From NCBI GenBank assembly GCA_937881505.1, contig CALGEM010000172.1, positions 1 through 13,270 of the forward strand: a stretch of DNA of 13,270 nt, in the 5' to 3' direction. The notes under the pieces are model-generated. The model worked only from the letters and a program-made list of their open reading frames with translations. It had not been told where the DNA came from and did no database searches. This stretch comes from an uncultured euryarchaeote. GTDB lineage: Archaea > Thermoplasmatota > Poseidoniia > Poseidoniales > Poseidoniaceae. The translations under genes and the position numbers were made by a program. Shown piece after piece: positions 1-6,424 of this stretch. Within the stretch, counting starts at the first letter, position 1. The number at the start of each line of letters is the position of its first letter.

Positions 1-154
1 TATAAAATTTTTGTAGCTGTTGTATTGTTTTCGTACTCGAAAAGATGTACATCTGATACTACAATATTCTTCACACCATTTTGTACAAGTTTCATTACGG
101 AATTGTAAATGTTGGAAACAATTGTTCCGCTTGCATCCTCTGGTACTGGGTTCG
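1..154 (+). promoter_or_regulatory. AT-rich upstream region of the wHTH operon with three palindromes
   Basis: This is the most AT-rich stretch of the window, and the composition changes to the GC-rich pattern of the neighbours around 130-150. TATA-like elements are seen at 1-8 (TATAAAAT) and around 60-68 (TACAATAT). Three short palindromes follow: AGATGTACATCT at 44-55, TTGTACAA at 81-88 and AACAATTGTT at 117-126, with centres about 35 and 37 bp apart. The next gene encodes a winged-helix protein, so these could be its own operators; that is inference. No ribosome-binding site is obvious. A frame opens at ATG 109 but closes after about 40 codons and does not look like a conserved protein. 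Confidence 0.45.
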
Positions 155-400
155 TTGAACCCTTCCGAGGGCTACGTGGTGGCCATCGCTCAAGAGCGGG
201 ACTATTCGCCTTCGGACGCTTCCATGCTTGAACATCTGGGTGTCAAGCGGGCTCGACTTTCCCAAATCAGCAACCGTTTGCTGAAGAACGGCATTCTCCA
301 GGCAAGGCAGGTTGGCCGCTCCCGTAAGTTTTCACTCACTCAAGCGGCTCGGGCCCAATTAATTGCATGGGGTGCCCTCAAGGCAGGTGATGCGCAATGA
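155..400 (+). CDS. Small winged-helix DNA-binding protein
   Basis: About 81 residues, probably a DNA-binding transcriptional regulator. From TTG 155 the order is: helix 1 (GYVVAIAQER), helix 2 (SPSDASMLEHLG), recognition helix (KRARLSQISNRLLKNGIL), then a basic beta-wing (ARQVGRSRKFSLT) and a short C-terminal helix. This is the MarR/ArsR-like winged-helix plan, but I cannot name a family. The start is uncertain. The frame is open back to a TAG at 14-16, but residues encoded before 155 look like intergenic sequence, so TTG 155 or GTG 176 is preferred; neither has a clear Shine-Dalgarno site. The stop overlaps the next gene's start as ATGA (397-400), implying translational coupling with the propeller gene. 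Autoregulation through the upstream palindromes is possible. Confidence 0.65.
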   Translation: MNPSEGYVVAIAQERDYSPSDASMLEHLGVKRARLSQISNRLLKNGILQARQVGRSRKFSLTQAARAQLIAWGALKAGDAQ

Positions 401-1446
401 CGTGGAACGTGGCGTGGTCATGGCAGGCCGAAGGGCGCATCGCCGCCTTGGCTGCCGTCGAGGGTGGGCTGCTGGTCAGTTCGGGCCTTCGTTTGCAACT
501 TCTCGAGGCGGACGGTTCGACCAGGTGGGCTGTGGATGTGCCGTTCAAGGTTCATGCTGCATGTGCTTCTCAAGGGACCATCGGCATGCTGGCTGCTCAC
601 GGCTTCTTCTTGCTCAACACCAGCGATGGTTCCATGGTGAACGAGGGACGCAGCGCTCCGGGCGGTTTCAGCGACCTTCGCCCTCGACCAGGTGGTGGTT
701 GGGCCTTGGCTGGGCGACGTGGCGAGATTCACCTCTTTTCACAGCACGGGCGAGGTATTCGCCGTGTTGAAAGCGGGCCTGTTCGCCGGCTGGTCGGATG
801 GCTTGACCGAGAGCACTTGCTTTGGCAGGACCCCGAGGGCCACCTGTGGTGCGGCCGATTGACGGGTGACGACCGCAAGCGTCGCCTCGAGGAGCGTTCC
901 TGGAGCTGGTGCTCTTCGCTCACCGATGGGCGTTTGCTGTTGCAGAGCAGCGATGGTGGACTTTGGGAAGGTATCCCTCATCCATTCGGTTGGGACACCA
1001 TCAACCGCTTGGAATACGACAGCGTTGAACCGATGAGTGCCGTGAGAACCGGTGATGGTTGGTGGGTCTTGGGCATTGAAGGGCACCTTCTTTCCATGAC
1101 CGAACCTGCCGAGGGCGAGGAGGAGAAACCGATTACTCAAGGCATGAACCTCGGTGATTTGCTCGTTTTGTGCACCCCCGATGCGATGGCAACGGCGACG
1201 AGAGACGGTTTGGTGCGTCGATGGACAGCACCCCACCTCGCTGATGCTGAGCGCGAGGGGCGCTACAAGGCGGCAGCAGAGGCGGCCATGGCTCGCAATT
1301 GGGAAGAACGTCGTCAGATGTTCTTGCGAGCCCAAGAAGCCGAGGACATGGGTAAGTTATCGTTGGCGATTGAACTCTATGAGGTCCTTGGTAGGTCAGA
1401 GGATGCCCGACGTTTGTTGAAGCGACAGAAGGAGGGCGGCGAATGA
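397..1446 (+). CDS. Seven-bladed beta-propeller protein with C-terminal helices
   Basis: A 349-residue protein of unknown function. Seven blade-like repeats can be read, each with small or hydrophobic strands followed by a D/G turn and an aromatic strand: about 17-44 (LLEADGSTRW), 60-80, 99-116 (GWALAGRRGEIHLF), 138-155, 177-191 (DGRLLLQSSDGGLW), 219-235 and 262-280 (MATATRDGLVRRW). The last blade is the most WD40-like; the others resemble PQQ/WD40 outliers. Residues 281-345 are helical and charged, with two or three amphipathic helices ending in a solenoid-like hairpin (LSLAIELYEVLGRSEDARRL). There is no signal peptide or membrane segment, so it is probably cytosolic. It overlaps both the preceding wHTH gene and the following DUF357 gene by ATGA, so the three proteins are probably made together. 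The propeller is likely a protein-interaction platform; a catalytic role is not supported. Confidence 0.7.
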   Translation: MTWNVAWSWQAEGRIAALAAVEGGLLVSSGLRLQLLEADGSTRWAVDVPFKVHAACASQGTIGMLAAHGFFLLNTSDGSMVNEGRSAPGGFSDLRPRPGGGWALAGRRGEIHLFSQHGRGIRRVESGPVRRLVGWLDREHLLWQDPEGHLWCGRLTGDDRKRRLEERSWSWCSSLTDGRLLLQSSDGGLWEGIPHPFGWDTINRLEYDSVEPMSAVRTGDGWWVLGIEGHLLSMTEPAEGEEEKPITQGMNLGDLLVLCTPDAMATATRDGLVRRWTAPHLADAEREGRYKAAAEAAMARNWEERRQMFLRAQEAEDMGKLSLAIELYEVLGRSEDARRLLKRQKEGGE

Positions 1447-1742
1447 GCGAGGAGTTGCATTCCCTCACGCCTGAACGAGTCAGCTCCTACCTTGACATCA
1501 CTCGACGAGCCCGAGCCAAAGCGACCCCTTTGGTCGATGCTGAGAGCCCCGAAGGCAAGCATCTAGCAACCATGATGAGGATGGCCGATGATTACGCCTC
1601 AGATGCTCAGCATTTCTTGACCTCTGGCGACCTCGTCCGGGCTTTTGGAGCCATCAATTACGCCCACGCATGGATCGATGCTGGGGTGAAAATCGGATGG
1701 CTTGACGGCCACGGAGACGACGTTCTGTTCACGCTTCCTTGA
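1443..1742 (+). CDS. DUF357 family protein
   Basis: A 99-residue, mostly helical protein that I assign to the archaeal DUF357 family, whose function is unknown. The core at residues 45-88 carries the family pattern: MADDYASDAQHFL, a GDLVRAF turn, then AINYAHAWIDAGVKIGWLD. The first 40 residues are a charged helical lead-in. The length fits the family, which is usually small and single-domain. The start ATG at 1443 overlaps the upstream stop (ATGA), and the gene ends 5 bp from the stop of the convergent PIN gene, leaving no room for an intergenic terminator. No metal-binding or catalytic motif is evident. The repeated acidic and histidine positions lie along helices and could mediate helical-bundle association; this is inference. 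Confidence 0.75.
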   Translation: MSEELHSLTPERVSSYLDITRRARAKATPLVDAESPEGKHLATMMRMADDYASDAQHFLTSGDLVRAFGAINYAHAWIDAGVKIGWLDGHGDDVLFTLP

Positions 1743-1747
1743 TTGCT

Positions 1748-2125
1748 CTATAGAGAATCCACGAGGTGCATGTGATTGTTTTGACGGACCTCCAAAACGC
1801 GGAGGTTGGCCTCATACAATCGGTGCTTGAGGTGGGTGTCGACCGTGAGGGTGGCCCAGTTGTTGCTTTGGGCACATGCAAAGAGGTCGTCATCGGCATG
1901 ACCGCTCTCTTCAACCGTATGGTACAGGGCCCGGCTTTGGAGCAGTTCGAGCAACAAGGGTTTCTTCTTTCCCCGCTCGATTGAAAGGCGGCGCAGTTCA
2001 CGTTCAACGCTTGGAAGCAACACCCAGGTGCAGGGACCTAACAGCGCTTCCATGTCGGCTTGGACGTTCAATTGTGCATCCATGCAAGCGACCCAACCGC
2101 AGGCGTCGATGAGCACGTGCTGCAT
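1748..2125 (-). CDS. PIN-domain ribonuclease, Fcf1/VapC9-like
   Basis: A single-domain PIN protein of 125 residues, predicted to be a metal-dependent endoribonuclease. The acidic residues expected in the active site are visible: D7 (LIDACG), E41/E43 (SVERELRRL), D78-D80 (HADDDLFACA) and D96 (LTVDTHLKHRLYEANLRVL). The C-terminal pattern resembles the archaeal Fcf1-like/VapC9 group rather than typical toxin VapC. No antitoxin gene is adjacent. It lies just downstream of aIF2 gamma, where many archaea carry the same PIN family, which favours an rRNA- or tRNA-processing role over a toxin role (inference). Its Shine-Dalgarno site (GTGAGGG, 2132-2138) overlaps the aIF2 gamma stop, so translation is probably coupled. 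There is no zinc ribbon, which argues against Nob1. Confidence 0.82.
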   Translation of the reverse strand: MQHVLIDACGWVACMDAQLNVQADMEALLGPCTWVLLPSVERELRRLSIERGKKKPLLLELLQSRALYHTVEESGHADDDLFACAQSNNWATLTVDTHLKHRLYEANLRVLEVRQNNHMHLVDSL

Positions 2126-2134
2126 CGCCGACCC

Positions 2135-3373
2135 TCACTCGATGGTGCCGTAGCCAATCAGTCGCCAGCGAGAACCGACTCGGCGGGAAAGCGAGATGCG
2201 CTGACCTTTATCGGCGCAAATGGGCAGACGCAATTCAAGGTCGGTGCGCCCCTTCTCGGCGTTTCTGGTGGTCCCTACCGAAGTGGCAGTGGCCACGTTC
2301 AGCATCAGCATCTCGTTGTTTCGCAGCGGCTGAATCTTTTCAGGAACCTCTCCATCGCCAGCCGCCATGTGCGACATCAGATTGACGCTGATGGAGACTT
2401 TGCTGTGGACTTCAGGGAGGTCGCCTTTGCGAGCGACAACTTGACCGGACAGGTTGTCGGACGTGGTGATGGATGGGTCGAGGAAGGTGGCCATGCCGCA
2501 CAAGCCTCCAGCATGCATGGTCTCGAGGTTCAATCCACCGCCCTGCATGCTGCTGACGACAGCTTCAATGGGTTCCCAAATCGCTTTGTTGCCCTTCTCG
2601 ATTTTTCGACCAGGGCCAATCACGATTTCATCGCCTTCAGAGAATTCACCTTCAACGATGCTTCCACCGATAACACCTCCTCGCAATTTTGCGGGGCGGG
2701 TACCCGGTCTGTTGATGTCAAAGGAGCGGGCAACGTGCATGATGGACCGCTTGTCCTTGGACCGATCTGGCGTTGGAATGGTTGCTTCAATGGCTTCGAT
2801 CAAGACATCAAGATTCACGTCATGGTGAGCTGAGACGGGGATGATGGGCGCATCTTGTGCGATGGTGCCCTTCAGGAAGGCTTTGATTTCAGCGTGCGAT
2901 TCCATGGCACGCTCCTTTGACACCAAGTCAATTTTGTTCTGGACGATAACGATGTTCTCAATGCCGGCAATTTCCAAGGCCATCAAATGCTCTCGAGTTT
3001 GGGGTTGAGGGCACGTCTCGTTGGCGGCCACCATCAGCATGGCACCGTCCATGATGGAGGCGCCGGTGATCATGATGGCCATGAGCGTCTCGTGGCCGGG
3101 GGCATCGACAAAGGAGACGACTCGCTCAAGTTCCTTCTCAACGTCCTTGCCGCCGTCAGGGCGCTTGCCCGTGGCGTAGAATTGGCCTTTGTCATCCTTG
3201 TAGAAGGCTGTGTCAGCGTAGCCGAGTTTGATGGAGATGCCTCGCTTTCGTTCCTCAGAGTGCGTGTCGGTCCAAACGCCCGAGAGCGCCTGGGTCAAGG
3301 TGGTCTTTCCGTGGTCGACGTGACCGACCAAACCGATGTTGACTTCGGGTTGAGCGGGAAGCTTTCGTGCCAT
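2135..3373 (-). CDS. eif2g: Translation initiation factor aIF2 subunit gamma
   Basis: GTPase subunit of archaeal aIF2, which delivers initiator Met-tRNA to the small ribosomal subunit. The protein has 412 residues, a normal family length. The G domain shows P-loop VGHVDHGKTTL (16-26), switch I region with RGISIKLGYAD (44-54), DAPGHE (90-95), NKID (146-149) and a SAHH G5 segment (181-184). Two EF-Tu-like beta-barrel domains follow: about 205-325 (RPAKLRGGVIGGSI) and 326-412. It starts at ATG 3373 behind a strong GGAGG site (3381-3385) with a 7-nt spacer, 39 bp after S6e. One oddity is that the insert after switch I (residues 55-80), where many archaeal and eukaryotic homologues carry a four-cysteine zinc knuckle, has no cysteine here. 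Confidence 0.96.
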   Translation of the reverse strand: MARKLPAQPEVNIGLVGHVDHGKTTLTQALSGVWTDTHSEERKRGISIKLGYADTAFYKDDKGQFYATGKRPDGGKDVEKELERVVSFVDAPGHETLMAIMITGASIMDGAMLMVAANETCPQPQTREHLMALEIAGIENIVIVQNKIDLVSKERAMESHAEIKAFLKGTIAQDAPIIPVSAHHDVNLDVLIEAIEATIPTPDRSKDKRSIMHVARSFDINRPGTRPAKLRGGVIGGSIVEGEFSEGDEIVIGPGRKIEKGNKAIWEPIEAVVSSMQGGGLNLETMHAGGLCGMATFLDPSITTSDNLSGQVVARKGDLPEVHSKVSISVNLMSHMAAGDGEVPEKIQPLRNNEMLMLNVATATSVGTTRNAEKGRTDLELRLPICADKGQRISLSRRVGSRWRLIGYGTIE

Positions 3374-3380
3374 GCTTCCC

Positions 3381-3385
3381 CCTCC
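3381..3385 (-). promoter_or_regulatory. Strong Shine-Dalgarno site of aIF2 gamma
   Basis: On the minus strand the sequence reads GGAGGGGGAAGC directly before ATG 3373. The GGAGG core lies 7 nt from the start, an optimal spacing, and supports this start codon. It is one of the clearest Shine-Dalgarno sites in the window and suggests translation of an internal operon gene. Confidence 0.75.
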
Positions 3386-3412
3386 TTATGTTCTGCGATT
3401 ACCCTCTCGGGT

Positions 3413-3889
3413 TCACTCCGATGCTTCCTCGCCCTCGGCGCCGAGGATGGTGGCGAGTGGTTTCTTTCCAGATTCAACCACTCGGAGGTTGATTTGACGG
3501 GTGTCTTGTGTCACCGTGTTTCCACGGAAGTTTCGTCGCTTTCGCAGGCCGTCAGGCTTGTATCGGAATCGCTTCTTGTCGCCGCCTTTCTTCTTGTGAA
3601 CGACCACTTCACCCTTGTATCCAGTGGATTGGGTCACGAGAATGGATTGGCGGTTACCACCTTCGAGGTCTCGGCGCATGGGGGTGCCGGTTTTGTCGGA
3701 ACCGCCCGTGATTTCGAGTTTGTAGCCGGAGAGCGTCTTGTCGCCCTCACCGACGAACAGGCCGTCAACCACATCGCCGATGCGCTTTCCGAGCATCTGA
3801 GCATGGTTGTTTCCGGTGATTTTCAGGGCGTAGGACTTTCCGCCGTTCTTTGGGTCCGTGTCGTTGACCACTGCGATGAATTCTGCCAT
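3413..3889 (-). CDS. rps6e: 30S ribosomal protein S6e
   Basis: Archaeal/eukaryotic-type small-subunit ribosomal protein S6e, 158 residues. Its conserved signature is clear at residues 61-75 (TGGSDKTGTPMRRDL), followed by the basic stretch 98-122 (VHKKKGGDKKRFRYK, GLRKRRNFRG) and NTVTQDTRQINLRVV (124-138). The C-terminal tail is short and acidic (GAEGEEASE) and lacks the long phosphorylated helix of eukaryotic S6. Start ATG 3889 is preceded by GAGGTG (3895-3900) with a 5-nt spacer. It lies 39 bp upstream of aIF2 gamma, a pairing found across archaea, so the two are probably co-transcribed. A TATA-like element about 40 bp upstream could give the pair its own promoter downstream of cdc6. Confidence 0.95.
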   Translation of the reverse strand: MAEFIAVVNDTDPKNGGKSYALKITGNNHAQMLGKRIGDVVDGLFVGEGDKTLSGYKLEITGGSDKTGTPMRRDLEGGNRQSILVTQSTGYKGEVVVHKKKGGDKKRFRYKPDGLRKRRNFRGNTVTQDTRQINLRVVESGKKPLATILGAEGEEASE

Positions 3890-3956
3890 AGGAGCACCTC
3901 TCGGGATTTGTCCGACTCAAGACCCGTATTTAGCCACTTCGTCTCGGTTGGTGGGT
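3890..3956 (-). promoter_or_regulatory. Putative promoter and Shine-Dalgarno site for S6e - aIF2 gamma - PIN
   Basis: This 67-bp gap lies between the cdc6 stop and the S6e start. On the minus strand a TATA-like CTAAATAC (3926-3933) is followed by GAGGTG (3895-3900) and then ATG 3889. A start of transcription about 26 bp after the TATA-like centre would fall near 3904, leaving a leader of roughly 15 nt that contains the Shine-Dalgarno site. The spacing fits an archaeal promoter, but this is inferred from sequence only. Confidence 0.45.
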
Positions 3957-5162
3957 TCATTTGCGCCGTAGTCGCTTCGGCAAGAGCAATTCAAGCCTGC
4001 TGGCGATGTCGGCTGGAAGGAAGTGCGGCATGCTCAGATGGGTGGTGCGGCCACGGCCGCCGGGCACGGTGGCCACACGGGTGCTGATCACGCCTTCTTG
4101 TTCGATTTGTTTGGCGTACTTCCACAGCGTCGTGTGGCTCTTTGGCTTCTGTTCGTATTCTTCGCACACCACGGCGTAGAGGCGCTCTACATCGCCCATG
4201 GTCATGCTCTCTTCGGTTCGAAGTCGCCGGCACATAGCCAACAAGACCAGCATGCCTTGGGCGGAAAGATCGTCCACCACCTCGAGCCGCGTTTGGGTGT
4301 CAACGGCCACGGTATCGCTCATGGCATGAATGTCCTCCACCGTGATGACCTGCTCGGTGTGCCCGTCTTGTCGGAACTCGCAGCGTTCTGCGGCGCTGCT
4401 GAGGTACTCAATGACCCGCCGAGCATCGCCGCTGCCCGCCGCTCGCTCGGCCAACAACCGCACGGTGGCGTCGCTCCAGGTGCCGGGCACCAAAGCCAAT
4501 TCGGCCCGTTGGCGGGCGATGGCTTCCAATCCGTCGACCGTGTAGGGCGGGATGCGCAGGTGATTGGACTGACCGAACTTGGAAATGACGGCTGTCTCGA
4601 GGACATCGAGCACCTGTTCTTGGCTAATGAGCATCAAAGAGATTGTTCCCGTCCCTTCTTGGTCCTCGTCAATACGGAGAAGTTGGTACAACAGCTCGTC
4701 TCCGGACCGTCGGAGCATGTGGTCCACTTCATCGAGCACCACGATGAGGTGGGTGGAGGTGCGCCGTAGCATCTTGCGCAGGCTCAGGAGCATTTCGCCC
4801 AGCGAAAGCCCCCGGTCGGGATGGCCAGGGTCAAACTGGTGGAGGATGCGCTGTGCGACTCGCATGCTGGTCGAGGCGTTGCGGCAGTTGATGTGAGCCA
4901 CTTTCAGTTCTCGTTTACCGGAGAGGTGGCGTTGAAGGTCCCTGCAGAAGGTCTTAGCGAGCACGGTTTTTCCACTGCCCACGGGCCCGGTGATGACGGC
5001 TCGTGCGGCGCCTTCAGGGTTGGCCACGTTGGAAAATTTCGAGGCCAGTTCACGTTGAATATCCTCTCTGCCCACCAGTTCTTCGGGGACGAAATCAAAA
5101 TCCAACCGCTCTGGGTGGGCGATGATGAGCCCAGCGCCGATTCGGTCAAGATAGTCCACCAT
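3957..5162 (-). CDS. cdc6: Orc1/Cdc6-type replication initiator
   Basis: Archaeal Orc1/Cdc6 AAA+ ATPase, 401 residues, which binds origins and helps load the MCM helicase. Visible elements are: N-terminal LVGREDIQREL (29-39), Walker A GPVGSGKT (59-66), Walker B VVLDEVD (141-147), sensor-2 GSGDARR (243-249) and a C-terminal winged-helix domain of about 300-385, with a basic wing (VPGGRGRTTH). At the sensor-1 position the usual Ser-Asn appears as Ser-Gln (LMLISQEQVL, 177-186), a mild departure. ATG 5162 has no Shine-Dalgarno site, but a TATA-like element sits about 29 bp upstream, suggesting a near-leaderless transcript. Flanked by dph2 and S6e rather than by a long AT-rich region, so an adjacent origin is not apparent. 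Confidence 0.92.
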   Translation of the reverse strand: MVDYLDRIGAGLIIAHPERLDFDFVPEELVGREDIQRELASKFSNVANPEGAARAVITGPVGSGKTVLAKTFCRDLQRHLSGKRELKVAHINCRNASTSMRVAQRILHQFDPGHPDRGLSLGEMLLSLRKMLRRTSTHLIVVLDEVDHMLRRSGDELLYQLLRIDEDQEGTGTISLMLISQEQVLDVLETAVISKFGQSNHLRIPPYTVDGLEAIARQRAELALVPGTWSDATVRLLAERAAGSGDARRVIEYLSSAAERCEFRQDGHTEQVITVEDIHAMSDTVAVDTQTRLEVVDDLSAQGMLVLLAMCRRLRTEESMTMGDVERLYAVVCEEYEQKPKSHTTLWKYAKQIEQEGVISTRVATVPGGRGRTTHLSMPHFLPADIASRLELLLPKRLRRK

Positions 5163-5251
5163 ATCAAGGGAATGCTGATGTCAACCGTTCTAAAAGATGT
5201 GGTCTCAAACCGAGGCTTCAAGCCTGCTTCTTGGAGGTGTCAAGGACCGGT
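5163..5251 (-). promoter_or_regulatory. Putative cdc6 promoter with a TATA-like element
   Basis: This is the 89-bp gap between the dph2 stop and the cdc6 start. On the minus strand TCTTTTAGA (5191-5198) lies about 29 bp before ATG 5162, a spacing that would start transcription a few nucleotides before the start codon. A perfect 13-nt palindrome (AGGCTTCAAGCCT, 5213-5225) lies upstream; its arms are too short and it lacks a T-run, so it is not called a terminator. It could be a protein-binding site. No repeated origin-recognition-box-like motif was seen. Confidence 0.4.
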
Positions 5252-6361
5252 TCAAGGAATCTCGTCAAACTGATAGCCAGTTTCCCACTTCTTTTCGCCC
5301 AGTGCCACTTCAAGCTCAAACGGCGTGATGAGCGGTTTACGGTACTTGACGGCATCATCGATGGCGATGCGAGGGCAGGCCGTGTTGACGAACGCATCAA
5401 CGGGGTAAAAGTCGATGAGTTCAGGTCCAACGTGCTCAAGCGCCAGCAGGTAGCCTTTCTTGCCGTGCTTCGCCAGCATCCGCTTCATTCGGAGGGCGAG
5501 GGTGCGACGCATTTGGCCGGGTTTCTCACCGATGAGAATACCAAAGGAGTCGGCGTCCTGGACGCTCATGATGAGGCCAAAGCGTTGACGAAGAATACGT
5601 TCAATGCGCTGTAAGGACATCTCTTCGGCCTCACCAGTGTAAGGATCGAGCATGGCCAGCGGTTTTCCAGTGTGGAGGACGAGGCCGATGGGGTGGAAAT
5701 CACCGCTTCCAAGGAAGAGGTAGTGGCCGATGGTGGGGTCGTCGCCCGAATAATTGCAACCGAGCACTTGTCCGGGGAAGGAGAGGCGTGCACCGCCGAT
5801 GGGAATTGTGACATCAAAGCCAGCCTTCTCCAAACGGTCGTGGAAGTCGGGCAAGAGATGGAGGTGCTGAATGGAACCGACGAGGCCGAGCTTGGTATCG
5901 GTTAGGGGCGCCATGCGTCCGACGGCGTCCATGAATTTCTCCTGTGCTTCTTCCTCGCTCAACTCGGAAGTTTCCCCTTGTTCGGAAAGACGTGCTTGAG
6001 CCATGGCGCGGTGCTGTTCGAGCCACGGAAGGACAGGGCTGAGTTCGGGGTCGCCGTCGTAGGTGACGTTGATGAATTGCGTGGGCATACCGGAATCGAT
6101 GTTCATTTGGGAGTGTCCCATGTGGGCGACCAACTCAACACCCATGAGCTGCATTTTGTCGTGCACGAGGTCGCAGGCACCGTAGCAGGGGTCGGCGGCC
6201 AACACGACTTGGGCGCTGGTTTCTGTTTCGATGGTGTCCATCATCTCAAGGGCCTGCATCTTGAGGCCTTCGGGGACCTGAAGCGCAATCAAACGGTTAT
6301 CATTGGCGCGAATACGCTCCATCAACTCGTCCAATTCAAAGTCGTGGCGGTCAAGGTCCAT
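5252..6361 (-). CDS. dph2: Diphthamide biosynthesis enzyme Dph2
   Basis: Archaeal Dph2, a non-classical radical SAM [4Fe-4S] enzyme. It transfers the 3-amino-3-carboxypropyl group of SAM to a histidine of elongation factor 2, the first step of diphthamide synthesis. From ATG 6361 it has 369 residues. The three expected cluster-cysteine regions are present: DPCYGACD (C59/C63), LGCNYS (C202) and NTACPRIAIDD (C329), one in each of the three repeated domains. ATG 6361 is preferred over GTG 6373 because GTGAGGGG directly precedes it with a 4-nt spacer. A charged segment at residues 117-155 (SEQGETSELSEEEAQEKF) between domains 1 and 2 looks like a lineage insertion. Its likely target EF2 is not in the window. 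The 63-bp leader holds a candidate switch hairpin. Confidence 0.92.
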   Translation of the reverse strand: MDLDRHDFELDELMERIRANDNRLIALQVPEGLKMQALEMMDTIETETSAQVVLAADPCYGACDLVHDKMQLMGVELVAHMGHSQMNIDSGMPTQFINVTYDGDPELSPVLPWLEQHRAMAQARLSEQGETSELSEEEAQEKFMDAVGRMAPLTDTKLGLVGSIQHLHLLPDFHDRLEKAGFDVTIPIGGARLSFPGQVLGCNYSGDDPTIGHYLFLGSGDFHPIGLVLHTGKPLAMLDPYTGEAEEMSLQRIERILRQRFGLIMSVQDADSFGILIGEKPGQMRRTLALRMKRMLAKHGKKGYLLALEHVGPELIDFYPVDAFVNTACPRIAIDDAVKYRKPLITPFELEVALGEKKWETGYQFDEIP

Positions 6362-6424
6362 GCTTCCCCTCACCGTGAGGGCGTGGCCTCTCCCTCATGA
6401 AGCCACCCATTCTCAACAGGTCGT
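6362..6424 (-). promoter_or_regulatory. dph2 leader with alternative hairpins over the Shine-Dalgarno site
   Basis: Read on the minus strand, this leader contains TGAGGG (6397-6392), a 10-nt spacer, CCCTCA (6381-6376), CGG, then TGAGGG (6372-6367), which belongs to the Shine-Dalgarno site before ATG 6361. CCCTCA can therefore pair with either flanking TGAGGG, but not with both. The inner pairing is part of a perfect inverted repeat (CCCTCAC/GTGAGGG, 6367-6381) and would hide the ribosome-binding site; the outer pairing would free it. Such a layout is typical of translational attenuators. No ligand or binding protein is suggested by the sequence. Confidence 0.4.

Noticed and set aside
739..1335. 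198-codon minus-strand frame opposite the beta-propeller gene
   Set aside because: No protein-like pattern, while the plus-strand frame shows seven repeated blades and ATGA coupling at both ends.
1748..2125. Toxin-antitoxin module based on the PIN gene
   Set aside because: No small antitoxin-like gene is adjacent; position after aIF2 gamma and Fcf1-like features favour RNA processing.
2060..4087. Long plus-strand open frames (2060-2833 and 2987-4087) opposite aIF2 gamma and S6e
   Set aside because: Their translations show no domain and track the complement of well-conserved codons; the minus-strand genes explain the DNA fully.
4023..4769. 248-codon plus-strand open frame opposite cdc6
   Set aside because: Shadow of the Orc1/Cdc6 gene, with no recognisable motif and no promoter or ribosome-binding site.
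5163..5251. Replication origin next to cdc6
   Set aside because: The gap is only 89 bp, not notably AT-rich, and shows no repeated origin-box-like elements.
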